A stretch of DNA of 64,000 nt from Elymus sibiricus (GCA_039707655.1 CM077673.1:269894288-269958287); one strand, 5' to 3'; positions 46,477 through 58,049 are shown, counted from the first letter of the stretch. Notes: generated from the letters alone by a model not told the origin. Translations and numbers: made by a program.

Positions 46477-47696
46477 TCTTTACCTAATAATAAAGCAAGG
46501 ATAACTTCTGGTCGTCCGTTCAAAAAAATACCCCCGAAGTTGCTATAAATTACCCATTATGCCACCCATAAGTGAAAAAAACGATTCGTTTTTCCTTTCC
46601 GAAGTCGCGCCTGCTTCGCTCTTTTATAAAATGAGATACTGAGAAGATTCAAAGACGCGTACGCGGTGGCTAAGGCCTAACTATTCCAGCGGAGAGACTC
46701 AGGTTCGATCCCAGTCCCAACGCTTTTCCCCCTCCTTTTCTCACGTAAGTCCTCCCTCACATATGCGTTTTTATGGGCCGGCCCATATGCGTGGCTTGAT
46801 TCCCTATTTTTCTTATTTCGTTTTTTTGTCTTTTTTTCCTCATTCTGTTTTCTTCCTTCTTTAAAAAAAATCGGGATTTTCAAATTTTAAAAGTTGTGAG
46901 TTTTCAAAACATGTTCGAGAAATCATAAAATATACGTGAATTCAAAAAAATGCTAACAAAATCATAAAATTTCCGCGGATTTAAAAAAGTTGGCGGTTTT
47001 TGCAAATCTGTTTGTAAATTATAAAAAATAACCGCGATCTGGAAAAAATGGTTAGGAAATAAAATCATGTTCATGATTTTCAAAAAATGATAGTGTATTC
47101 AAAACATATTCCGTAATATGAAAAAAAATGTCCATGAAACTTTAGAAAATGTTCACATAAATTAAAAAACAAATTTCAAAATTTGTTCCCAAAAAGCTCA
47201 TCAGTTCAAAAAATGTTTGCTGAGTTAAAAATTGTTCATGAATTCAAAAAATGTTCGTAAAAAAATAATGTACGGTATTTTTTTTGAAAAAATCCATTTA
47301 AAAAAAAAGTTCGTCGATTCGGAAACCCGTTCATCGATTCAAAAAACTTTTATGTCTAGGATTTGATTAGTTTTTTGAAAGTCTTTATATGTCTAGGCAT
47401 TGGGAGTAGTTCGTGGTCGATGAGATTTGTTTTTAAAGTTGTAAACATTTTCTTGCGCAACATAATGAAAGGTGTGGCGTGCAGTGGTAAGCTCATAGCC
47501 TTGGGATTTACCACGTTAAATGCATTGTGATCACGTGGACATCGCAACCATCATCAGGGAAGAAAAATAAGTGACAACATGATGAGCCACCGTGTTAAAA
47601 TAGGAGACACTTTTATGTCAGAGTATTGAGTCATACTTATTTGACTAGCGCATATTTTTTTTGTCTCCCGTTGCAACGCAGGGGCACACTTGCTAG
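46477..47696 (+). mobile_element. Helitron H1, 1220 bp
   Basis: Starts TCTTTACCTAATAATAAAGC after an A (46476) and ends with a CCCGTTGCAACGCAGGGG hairpin remnant followed by ...CACTTGCTAG, i.e. 5'-TC and CTAG-3' as in Helitrons. No Rep/helicase is present, so it is non-autonomous. The inside has a tRNA-like segment (46657-46723) and a long AT-rich zone of 'TTCAAAAAATGTTC'-type words (46870-47340) with no gene. It is directly followed by H2. Confidence 0.75.
46657..46723 (+). tRNA. tRNA-like sequence inside Helitron H1 (probably a relic)
   Basis: A 67-bp stretch has an A-box-like GGTGGCTAAGGCC (46665), a good B-box GGTTCGATCCC (46702-46712), short complementary ends (GCGT...ACGC) and a TTTT terminator at 46724-46727. 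I cannot fold a convincing cloverleaf or read an anticodon, so it may be a SINE-like or captured pseudo-tRNA. A decayed equivalent appears at a similar distance from the 5' end of H3 (about 56015-56066). Confidence 0.35.
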
Positions 47697-48021
47697 TCTT
47701 TACCTAATAATAAAGCACGGAGTGCTTCTGTCGGCTCACCGTCGTCGTCCAACTATCCCTAAAGTTGAAGTAAATTACCCACCCTGCCACCCGTAAGTGA
47801 AAAAAAACTGTTTGGTTTTGGCTAAAACGATTTGTTCGTCTGTCGCTAGACGTCACCTATGGGCCTCAACCCGGACAGCCCAACCGAACCGAAAGAAAAG
47901 AGTCTGAGCCACCACGACCTCCACCTCGATCCATATAAGCATCTGCCTTCTCTCTCAAAAAAATAATAATATAAGCATCTGCCACGGCCGCCGCTATTGG
48001 CTCGAGAGAGAGGAAGGCAGG

Positions 48022-48122
48022 CGGGGTGGATTCCGTGGAGACGGAGGAGCAGCAGATCGAACCGCCGGACAAGGAGGCCGATTCCGCGCTTCATCCGAAC
48101 CACGAATCCGAGGAGCCGAGGT
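48022..48122 (+). pseudogene. captured exon-like fragment in H2 (acidic)
   Basis: A GC-rich open frame (VDSVETEEQQIEPPDKEADS onward) ends at a good donor (CCGAG|GTAACT at about 48121). It is preceded by CT-rich UTR-like DNA. It looks like a first exon taken from a host gene; source unknown. Confidence 0.35.
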
Positions 48123-48417
48123 AACTTCATCGGTATCACAAGGCAAGGTAGCGCATGCGTACAAAGCTAGCTACCTAAGCTGGATCGATTTCCTTATGGA
48201 CGGGTTGATGCTAGCACTGCATGAGCTAGCTACCTAAGCAGCTGGGTCGGCTTCTTGTGGATGGATCGATGGAGGCGCTCTTGGGAACTCAAGCTACCGA
48301 TGCAGGCGGGCGCCGGCTTCATTGCACGCGGCAGACACCACCACACCTGTCGTCTGAGACCGAGCAGCCGATCGCCGCCGCCACTTTCTACCACGCGTGA
48401 GCCAACTCATGCAGCGA

Positions 48418-48623
48418 GGATGCAGGGCGTTGCCGACGGCGTTGCTTCTGAGGATACTGGAGCCGCCTCATCTGGCGGGGACTCGCCGCTGTTTCACAAC
48501 AAGGACGCTGCGGCCGTCGTTCCGCAACGCGCCATCATTCCAGTAATAAAAGGAAGGTTTGGACCGGCGCCTAAATTGTGCTCTCTGCTAATCATGATTA
48601 TTTTACTTATCCTTCCTCTGTAG
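48418..48623 (+). pseudogene. second captured exon-like fragment in H2
   Basis: The frame from ATG 48418 encodes MQGVADGVASEDTGAASSGG and DSPLFHNKDAAAVVPQRAII, then a hydrophobic tail to TAG at 48621-48623. The first ~120 bp are GC-rich and exon-like; the rest is probably intron read-through. It may be from the same source gene as 48022-48122. Confidence 0.35.
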
Positions 48624-49370
48624 AATTGAGCACATGTATATGATCATTGCATATACTTTTGAAAGCACTATATTTTCTGCTTGCACATTACTTGGAACAG
48701 AATTGCACGTACTGCAATTTTCACATACTACTATTGTTTGAGTAAAAATATATTCCCGAACTTCAAATTATTTATCGGATTATAATGATGTTGATTCTTT
48801 TGATATGGATTGGTAAAAGTGATCCAATTTTGGTGACTGATTTTTGCTATTTTCACTTGTGTTTGTTGCATCCTGTGTACTGAGAGGAGAGCTTCATCAA
48901 TCTCAATTGAATCTTCTTTATAGCATGGAAGATAATGATATGCATATATTATTTTTATATAATTTTTATGAGCATTATTTAAGGTTAATTTCTTTAATTC
49001 ACCATATCAAATCCTGCTTCATTCACTTGAATATAAAATTCACTCCTTTCTAGAACTTATTTTTTATACTCCGTCCGTGTTCACTCGAGAGATTAGTTTA
49101 AACATGTCCTTGCGCTGGTGCGATTCTATGACAGGTGTGCCATGTGATGGTCGAGCTCATCGCCTTGGGATTGACCATGTCTACACGTATTGTGGTCAGA
49201 TGAACACGGAGGATAAGCGGTGCGGATGGGACGACGTGTTGAAATAGATGGCGTAGACTTGCACGAGGTGGGAGGAGGGGGTCTTTGAGTCATACTTATT
49301 AAGATAGGTGTGTGCGATATTATTTTTCTCCCGTTGCAACGCACGGGCATATTTGCTAGTATATGTTAAT

Positions 49371-49385
49371 ATAATATATAAATAG
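49371..49385 (+). promoter_or_regulatory. TATA-like box upstream of the six-exon gene
   Basis: ATAATATATAAATAGG begins 12 bp after the end of Helitron H2, about 430 bp before the gene's ATG. It is the only good TATA-like word upstream; transcription start is inferred near 49410-49420. The 5' leader also holds GC/CT-rich stretches, so initiation further down is possible. Confidence 0.35.
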
Positions 49386-49813
49386 GGTTTTGCCTACGAT
49401 CAATAAACACAAGTTACAGTAATGTTTCTTCGGTAGTATTTTCACCTCTCAAACTTTGGATCTTTTGTCCCCTAAAAAAAATGGATCTTTTGTTTTGGAC
49501 TTACTAACAATAGTGTCGCGGCGCAATTCTACGGCCCCACTCGTCAGTGAGCAGTTTCCCGGAATCGAGACATTACGGCGCAAAGCACTCCCGCTTTCCC
49601 CACCCACACCCCCGGCCGGGCCCCCCCATCTTCGCCCCTTTGTTCCTCCCTCTTTTGCATCTCTCGCGAGGGCAGGGCACGGAGGGTGGAAGAAAGAGGG
49701 CGGCAGCCGGGCTGGGCAGGAGGAGGAAGGAAGCAACCCCACCACCCACCCGCTCCTTCTTCCTCCCTCCCCCCTCCTCCCCCTCCGCGCCTCCCAGGGC
49801 CCGAGCTGCTGCC

Positions 49814-52800
49814 ATGGCGGATACCAACCCGGACAGCATCAAGAGATACACTCCTCCCGTGCACAGGTCAACCCCTCCCGCCGCGCCCCGCATTCGCCTT
49901 TCTTTCCACGAGGCTCGTGCAGCTTCTTGCCATTTTTCGATTCGGGCCACGCTTACCGAGAATCGCATTCCGAGTGTGGGATTGGACCCCGGCCTGGTTG
50001 AATCTTCCTCGAGATGAGGTGGTCTCTTGGTGATCTGGGACACCTGTGGCGCGGAGGCCGGGAGCTGCCTGCCTTGGATTCGGCCATTTCTTGGGATTTT
50101 GGTACCGGTATGCTCCGGGGCATTCATGTGGTGGTTTGGTTGGGATTAGCTGGAAGGTTGACGGTGTGACGTTCACATGCCCTTCTTAGATTTGGCTGCC
50201 ACGTCGCTTTTCTATAGCTGCTTAATGCGTGTGATTTGAGGTGGCGCCTGAGAACATGTAACCTATGATTGTTGTCACCGAATCGGCACACATAGACTTG
50301 CTTTCTTTTTCGCTATCTTATTTTGGAGATGGACGCTGGCTTTCTGCTAGCTCATAGAGGGCATAATGAAAGAGGTTTTCGACACATATATCTTCATCAC
50401 TAGCAAGCTACCATTGTTGGCCTCGGGGTGGTCTTTGGCATGCTGATCTAGCTTATCAGTGAGTATATGGAAAAAGGACACGCTTGAAAGCTAACTTTTT
50501 CCCTAAAGGGATTTTGTTTAGCTTTGGCCAAGCATCATTGCTTCATTCCGATATGAAGGGTGATCAACTTAAAGCAACCTTGCTCAAAATAGTGTATATA
50601 ATTGGCTTGAAGGTCTCTCTTGTCCATATTATCTGGCTCTGTATGTTTTCGGTTTTTGTTACTCAAATGCTGTAATTGTTCTGTAGCCACTTACGATTCA
50701 CAATCACAATTTAGTTCAGCATGGACAGAAAGTAGACTTGCTGGAGCAATCTTGTGCTTTCAGTTGACAACATCGTTGATTTGGTCAGTTGTTCTTAGTT
50801 ATGTTTCTAGTTTTTCTGACCTAATACTGAGATATCTGCAGTTCTCATTATGTGTATGATGTTTGAAAACCTAGTTAGTACTTACTTGAAAGATGTTTTT
50901 GCGCTGACGGCATCGTTAGCTTTTTATGTTGCTACATATTTGTGCATATGGCCTGCTTGCTGATAGTTATCTTTACTCTCATTATGCTTCAGGAATCGTG
51001 CAAACAATCGCCGCAAGGCTGGAGGTACATCTCATTTGGATGCAATTACTTAGACTTCATAGATACTACTTGCTAATTGCTATGTTTACTTTTATTGTGT
51101 GTTCGGTCACTACGGTCAGTGTGATGCATATGGTCTCCCCAGTAGTCAATAACTCAATATGATCTGATGCAGTTGCTTGGTGTTTGTTATCACTCATTGT
51201 GTCTCAAGGTTTGTCTAAGAGTGCTTTTAGATGTCTACATAATCCAATTACTGTGGTTGTTCTTTGAGACAATGAATGTTACCATTACTAACAGTAAGAC
51301 GATCTTTAGTGAACCCTATATGCACCATTGCATGGGTTTAAAATATTGCACATCTGATGTGAGTCACCTGCACATTATAATTATATTCTACCAATCTCTA
51401 TAACTAGCCATTTCCAATGTGAAAAAAAATGATGTCTGCTGTTTTTTTTATACTTACATAGTCATCTCTTATAGCTTCTCAGAACTTCCTTTCGTAGAGA
51501 TGTTTGTGCTGTCATTTTATTCATTTGCAATAACTTTTAATGCCTAGTCTTTTCCTTGTACGTATTTTCCTACACCTGATATGTATGTTTAGATTTAGCT
51601 AACATTTGGGACACTTTTGCTATTTCATCAAGCAGATAGGGCTGAGAAAGTTAACTATTCATACAACAATGATGGAGAGAAGAGCAATGTCCCTTCACTA
51701 AAGAACCTTCCTCCAATTATCCATCATGATGCTTTTGTCAGCAATGCTCAAAATGATTACAGTCATGCAAGATTAGTACCATTGGAAGGATGTTCTGCTA
51801 GTGAGGCTTCACAGCTTCTTAGTGAACGTATGTTTCTCAGAAAGACTGCATACCCATACTGCCCTATCAACGGCTTGTAGAATTTCTGTGCTAGAAGTTC
51901 TTTTCTTTTGAATGATGAAAATTGTTGCATATTATTGTTGTGTCACATAAAATCTAGAATAACATGAACTTGCACATGCTAACAATTCAATACCCACTTA
52001 TTCAGTAAGCATGGAACACCTTTTGCACTTTATTTCCAATTCTATGCTTGTGAGTCTTAGTTGTAAGAACATTCAATGATCCAGCTTGGATACCTATTGC
52101 TGATAACGTGATCTCTTGTTTTTCTTTATTAATCATATCCTCAACTCTTCATTTTATAACAATTGCACTTACAAATCACCAGAGCTTAGGCAAGTTTAAG
52201 TACTTATGGCCTGGTCTTCTCAGACATGCACTGTTATTTCATCCTACAAGCTGCAGCCGTTGTACTAAATCTGACTGAACTTATTTCGCTACATTTCATC
52301 TTGTGATTATAACCCTCCAAACTGTACCTCTGTAGGTTGGGCTGCTGCAATGAACATGTATAATGACCCAAATGATTCCCCTGGTGAGCACTCATCTTGC
52401 AATTAGTTTCACGTTGCTCCATTGTAGGTGTTAAAGCTAGCATAGCTCCTTAATATTCAAGAACCACCATACACAATTTAAAATCTGAACTAGCTTTCTA
52501 TGTATTGGCAGTTTAACTGGATCTTGTGTATTGGTTCATGCTGTACCAACTTGACGGTTTACATTCTTACGTTGTTACCACATACAAAAAGTCCAATTAG
52601 CAACCTCTGCTTTCAGGGAAGTCTATATTGGACCATAGTGCAAGCTATTTAATCCCCTTAACAAAGACTGGTACACATCACCCATTGATTTTCATTTTAA
52701 AAGCAGTCCTGATATGTCAATTGCTTCTGTTGTATCCCGGTCAGCATAATGCTAGTATATTGAAGTGTGAGGTGTCTTGTTGGCATGGCTCATTGGCTTA

Positions 52801-53723
52801 CTGATTCAGCGAATCGAACCCTGTTGGCTTTCACATAGCAAGCATGGCTAGGGTGAAAATTGTGCTAGTTTTGAAAGATGAGAGGGTTGAATAAGCGGTT
52901 TTACAGTAACTGGTCTAGTTTGAACTTTTCTGAAAGCGGAAAATAATGATGCAAATTGGACTATAGCACGTCATATCTAGTCTGCATAACCATAACGTAA
53001 TGATATCCTAGCAGGAAGTCCGATGTATTAAGTAGTCCATATCAGCTAGTTATGTGTATATGTTGCTACCCTGATCTTTTAACATTTGTTGTCCTGTTCT
53101 AACCGTCCTGTTGCTGCTATGGTAAAAAAATGTCAACATGAAATGTTTAATTTCCCTAAGATTCTTGCATCTAGCAACTTCAGGCAACACATAGGGGAGA
53201 TTTACTGTATTGATGATAAGAGTGAATTTTGGATGTTTCTAGATGGAGGTCTAAGCACAAGTGGTTGGTGTATGACCCAGGTTTCAGAAATAAGGATCAC
53301 GTGAACCTATCACTAGGATAATGCATGCTGCTGTGCACTTCAAACATTATTATGAAGAGATGTCATAGAAAGACCATATTCAGCTATACTAACTTAACCT
53401 CATGTCAATGGTGCCAATCTGAAGCAACAAAGCAGAGTGCCCTCCTGTAATGATGCTAAGTTGCTAACTATGTTATCTCAATGGTTGAGCAGATAAACCA
53501 GTTATGTACTCTGGATCTGGTGGATCGTCATGGGGTCAGGGTCACATGAAACTTCCTCACCAGGTATGAACTAAACTAACAAACTATGTTATGTTTTTTT
53601 GTTCCTATATGCTGATTGCTCTCCTGTGATAACTTGGAAGTATAGATGAACTTCCTCGAAGATCTGCGTCGTGCGGTAGATGCTCAAACGGGCCTGGCAG
53701 CGGCGCTCAACACCTGGAACTGA
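49814..53723 (+). CDS. intact six-exon gene, 157-aa conserved-looking plant protein of unknown function
   Basis: Exons with canonical GT/AG borders and matching phases: 49814-49866, 50993-51024, 51636-51827, 52336-52383, 53493-53563, 53646-53723 (stop TGA 53721). The spliced frame is open throughout. The N-terminus MADTNPDSIKRYTPPVHR leads into a basic NRANNRRKAG stretch (possible nuclear signal). The middle holds LKNLPPIIHHDAFVSN and ARLVPLEGCSASEASQLLSE, followed by RWAAAMNMYNDPNDSP. The Gly/Ser-rich part SGSGGSSWGQGH precedes a C-terminal amphipathic helix (NFLEDLRRAVDAQTGLAAAL). There is no signal peptide or membrane segment. The ATG context (GCCATGG) is excellent and the 5' leader CT-rich. 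I cannot name the family. It is the only host gene in the window. Confidence 0.85.
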
Positions 53724-54206
53724 TTAAAGTCAAGCTGCATCGGTGGGGTGTCACAGATTTACCAGGAGCACCATTTTGCCAGCTTGATGTGTGTTCAGTT
53801 TCGTTTTAAAACTATATGTATGATCAGTCCAAAATTTAGTCTAACCTGCAGCTGCTTGGTTTCTCTAAAATGGGAGCAGCAGTTAAAATCCCTTCGTCTT
53901 GTAGCCTACGGATGGAAGGCCAGCATTGCCGAGTCATGTACCTGAGTCACTGGGTACTCGATTACTCGTGCCTTCACAATGTCCTAGTAAAAGTTGTATT
54001 CGGTTCAAAGAATAGATTGTCTGAATATATTCAATTGTCTTGGCCATGAATTTTGTGCAGTTTTTTGAGATTTGTTGCATGCTTGTTGAGAGCCTTCATT
54101 TTTAGCAGCATGGGTCCAACCATTTTCCTGAACAAAAGTACCAGGCGATGCTCTCCCTGCTAAAACGTATTATGGATACCAGGGTTAGAAATGAAGCACA
54201 ATTGGT
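53724..54206. other. 3' flank of the six-exon gene
   Basis: Probably 3' UTR and flanking DNA. No further exon, RNA or repeat end recognised before the Stowaway MITE. Confidence 0.5.
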
Positions 54207-54208
54207 TA

Positions 54209-54289
54209 CAATCTCTGTTTCTAAAAATAAAACATTTTGGAAGTTTAAATTGAATTGTCAAAATGTCTTACATTTAGGAACAGAGGGTG
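54209..54289. mobile_element. Stowaway MITE, 81 bp
   Basis: Flanked by TA (54207-54208 and 54290-54291). The ends CAATCTCTGTTTCTAAAAAT and ...TTTAGGAACAGAGGGTG are imperfect Stowaway inverted repeats, and the inner ACATTTTG / CAAAATGT words pair. Confidence 0.75.
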
Positions 54290-54330
54290 TATTTTCTAAT
54301 CGTTTGCCTGTATTTCTCTGCATGTATGGT

Positions 54331-54429
54331 GTATGTTACAGAGCTACGAATAATAGAATTAAATACACTACGAGTGCACTGATGTATGTGACAGAGCTAC
54401 GAATAATAGAGTTAAATACACTACGAGTG
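54331..54429. repeat. 53-bp tandem duplication
   Basis: GTATGTTACAGAGCTACGAA... at 54331 recurs at 54384 with few changes, 46 bp of near identity. Confidence 0.8.
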
Positions 54430-54903
54430 CGGAGTGCCTAAACTTGTCCGGTCTGTTTCGTGCCTAAAGTTGTAAAATACATAAAAGTAGTGTTCAAATT
54501 TATCAGGCCGTGCAAATATGGTGCGTCCAATTGTATCCGGGCGTACGCCTTGCCCACGTGGCACGCCATTGTGACAGTGGCCCGCATGTAAGTGACTGAG
54601 AGCATTTTTTTACAGCCAACCTCATCAGATTATATTTTAGTTACACGTAATTGTATCAGCACAGTTGAGCGGACGAAATAGTAAAAAGATAGGGTGTGGC
54701 TAGGTACTAGTCGATTGAGATTTAACCAAGTCTCAATGCAGTGACATAGTATACAAGAAAAAAAGGAAAAAAAATAAAAAAACTATACGGATCTCAATGC
54801 AAGATCAAAGTCATATATCATCGACCGAGACATAACGAAGTCTCAGTCAACTGAGACTTAGCAAAACTGAAAAAGAGAGCGAGCCGAGGACCACACAAGA
54901 TAC
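54430..54903. other. repeat-like DNA of unknown class
   Basis: Phrases such as GTGCCTAAAGTTGTAAAATA and GTCTCAGTCAACTGAGAC (an inverted repeat, near 54850) suggest one or two degraded DNA transposons. No clear ends are seen, and no ORF. Confidence 0.35.
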
Positions 54904-54917
54904 ACATGTTAACCACT

Positions 54918-55764
54918 TTTTTTTGCATGGTAATACGTGTCTCATTCATATCGTAAAGATCAAAGTACAAGTCATATAAAGACCGACATGACAAAGCTAA
55001 AAAGATAACAGAACATATCTGAGCTTGACACCAACGTCTGTCACCACCACAGCAGCCACCGAAGAAAAGAATGACGAATCACCTCCTTACCTGAGCTCGA
55101 CACGACTCCATCGTCGATATGCAGCTTTGCAGACCTCCAAGGTGGCTCACAAAAAATGAAGCCCTTGCCGAGCGAATCAGACCGGGGCAACACCCCGGAC
55201 ACACCATCTAACTCCAGATCTGGCACCCCACCACGACTAAGACGTCGAAGGAGTAAACCTTACCTGCCATCCACGAACCACAAACCCAGGACACGTTCCG
55301 TCTTTCAGTTGTCGTCGATGCAAACCACAATGTGCATCCGCTCCTGGACTACCTCCCAAGCTCCACGTCGACGCTGGAGCGAACGCCATCACAACGATGG
55401 AGCCGGAGGACACAGGTCCACCACGAGGATGCCGCCGTTGCCACGCCATCCTTGCTTGAACAGACTGGTTTCCAAATCCATCCCCAACCATAGGACCGAA
55501 GGCCTCGCCAGGAAAAAAATCCGAATAATCTTTATTCAACGCCCCATCGTCACCGCCGAAGCCAAGACGATGAATAACCTAAAAACCTATACTACGAGGA
55601 CTAAAAACAATCCACACGCGTGTATCCGGCGACCTCCCTCACCATTGACGACCGAGGTCACCGGCGAAGGGGAACCGCCAAAGGGCAGCGCCGAAAGATT
55701 GTCCTCTCATGGCGGCGGCTAGGGTTCCAACCGCCAGGCTGCATCATGTATGTGTAGGACTCCT
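54918..55764 (-). mobile_element. non-LTR retroposon, 847 bp, poly(A) tail and 14-bp TSD
   Basis: ACATGTTAACCACT occurs at 54904-54917 and 55765-55778. On the minus strand the insert starts GGAGTCCTACACATACATG and ends ...TACCATGCAAAAAAAA, i.e. a poly(A) 3' end against the left duplication. This is the footprint of target-primed reverse transcription. The body is GC-rich in its 5' half, with ATG-led short frames (for example minus 55237-55539) but no endonuclease or RT, so it is a non-autonomous LINE-derived or processed-RNA element. Confidence 0.85.
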
Positions 55765-55850
55765 ACATGTTAACCACTAGATTAAGCCCGGGGATATGTC
55801 TAAATAGCTGATGCAATGACTTCTATAATAAAATCATGTGAGACAATAAA

Positions 55851-56859
55851 TCTCTACCTAATAATAATAAAGCACGGAGTGCTTCTGTCCGTTCACCGTC
55901 ATTTAAATTACCCTCTAAGTTGGTAAGAAATTACCCACCAATGCCACCCATAAGTGGCAAAACCGATTCACCTTTTTTTCTTACGGCGTCATGTTTCGTT
56001 CATATAAAACGTTATCCCTTTAGCTACCACAATTGCATGAGCACAATGCTGGACCCAAGTTTGACTCCCCCTTCCTCCACCTTTTTCTGCATTTTCTCCA
56101 TGATTTCAGGTAGGCGTAACATGGAGGTATTTCACCCAAGTGCCATCTTAGTAGATGAGCTGCACAATGTTCCAATTTCGGCCCGACTATTTTCTTTTTA
56201 ATCTTTTTTTGGCAGATTCAAATATTTTTTTAAATATTCATACCTTTCAAACCCTAACTCCAAATTTAGAATGTTATATACGAAAATAGCTCAGAAAAAT
56301 GTGCAGATTCCAAATATGATATTATCTTTCATGTTATTCTTATCTAAAATTATGTTTATGTTGCACCCTTAATTAATACTTTTTTATATGGGGTATTTGG
56401 AAAATGCCTATTCGCTATGCATGTCCTTACAGATTGATTGTTTTTGATGGAGATACCTAATATGTTTGCAACCAAATTAAGTCTTGATTTGGATTATAGT
56501 TGCAAACACATATATCAACAAGACAGAAATAATGCTCTTATGCACATGTTATCATTGAATACTAAATTGTACTTTGCTATTTTCAGTCTAATTCACTATT
56601 CTTTGGGTACGACTGAGGAGGAACGTAGCAAGGACGTGAATTGATACCGGCAACTAGGTAGATATTTTTGTTGTGTAATAAACTAGACATAACTACAGTA
56701 CACTTAAAAAATTGTTCCACTTTTATGTTTGTGCACAACACCATATCATGTTGTTTCTCGTTTGGCATCGTGAAAGATTTTAAATGATTTGCTGATGTCG
56801 TCGAGTGTGTATGAGGGTTGATTTTTTCTTCCGTTGCAACATACAGACATATTTGCTAG
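55851..56859 (+). mobile_element. Helitron H3, 1009 bp
   Basis: Starts TCTCTACCTAATAATAATAA after A 55850 and ends ...ATATTTGCTAG followed by T. The 5' subterminal hairpin AAGCAC-GGA-GTGCTT (55870-55884) is as in H2. The 3' hairpin has decayed (CCGTTGCAACATACAGAC). Its first 130 bp closely match H2. No protein domain. Confidence 0.75.
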
Positions 56860-58049
56860 TAGAAATAATAATAAGAACGAAAAAGGGGATTCGAAGTTCG
56901 AACCCAGGAGCCCAGTCGTGCCAGCCTTGTAAACTAGCCAGTAAATCAAGCATGGTTCGTTTAATTTAGAGGAACGCCGTCTTGTATAAAATATAGATTG
57001 GCGACCATATTTAATTTTGGTGTTGTATCTAATCATTTGCAATATTGTTTATCTTAATACTGAATCTCGTGTGTGTGGTATGCATTCGTGCACACCTCAA
57101 TGACAATTTATCTGTTTAGCTTAAAAAAGACAATTTATTTCCTTGGTGCACCTAAATTCCCCACTTGTAACCGTACGTAACATGTCATTAAGGTACAAAC
57201 TATACTTATCCCATTAGAGCATCTGGTTGGAATTTTCCTGCGGATATATTTATGTCGTCCCCTAAAAGATGTAAACAGTATCTCTCCCTTTTAGGTACCA
57301 CGTGGTGTCCTGCCTGGTGGTTACCTTAGGTTTGCCATGCATTCAAAAAATTGGCAACATGTATTTTACGAAATGTTCAACGTGCATTGCAAAAAAAATG
57401 TGTAAAATTATTCTTACATTTCTACAAACGCCTTTAACATGTTTTAGTACATTTCTAGAATTACTATTATTACACAATAATATTTAGTACACGTTGAACA
57501 ATTACGTTGCCAATTTTTTGTAATTGTGTATGTTTTTTCAAATAGAATAAAGAAAGGAAATAATTGTCTGTGCTTGTGGTCCTGCATGAAGATACATAAA
57601 TTTACACACACAAAAATTAATACATGTTGAACTTTCTAAATCCACATAAATTTTAGAAAAAGTTGTCGTTTACCTCTTCATAGTACACAATAATGAAAAT
57701 AAGAAAAGAATTGAAATGCACATTATTGTATTTTTTATATGGTAAAATTTACATATCATGAAAACTAAACAGGAACTCTAAAATAAATAAAAAGAAAACA
57801 TGTAAAAATGTGTGAAGGAACTGCAGAGTGATAGGCGGAAGTGGTATATATGAGTACTAGCTAATACTACCGCTCATAATTTAATTTGGCTGGGTGGTCT
57901 GCTCGTGCCTGCACTAAGTAGTAGGTCTAAGGTTCGGACCGATGGCTCTATATTTTACGCATTTTTAGAACTTATTTGTTGCATGTTTTTTTATATATCA
58001 TGTCCCATTGAACCAAATAGTTGTTCATTATGCATGATTACCGGTTTTT
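56860..58049. other. AT-rich unassigned DNA
   Basis: No coding frame or element end is recognised. Words such as GTTCAACGTGCATTGC and 'CATGTTGAAC' recur loosely around 57360-57640. Two B-box-like words (near 56896 and 57938) lack A-boxes. Confidence 0.4.

Larger units (their letters stand above)
47697..49359 (+). mobile_element. Helitron H2, 1663 bp, with captured gene pieces
   Basis: Starts TCTTTACCTAATAATAAAGC immediately after the CTAG of H1 and ends with hairpin CCCGT-TGCAACGC-ACGGG (49330-49347), 12 nt, then CTAG at 49356-49359. A T follows. A second small hairpin (AAGCAC-GGA-GTGCTT) lies 16 bp from the 5' end. It contains exon-like pieces at 48022-48122 and 48418-48540 but no Rep/helicase. 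Confidence 0.8.

Noticed and set aside
49573..50176. Minus-strand frames of 100-184 codons over the six-exon gene's first exon
   Set aside because: They are GC-rich shadows of the CT/CCG-rich leader and first exon of the plus-strand gene.
56880..57950. B-box-like words GTTCGAACCCAGG and GGTTCGGACC as tRNA genes
   Set aside because: No A-box at proper spacing, no acceptor stem, no terminator.
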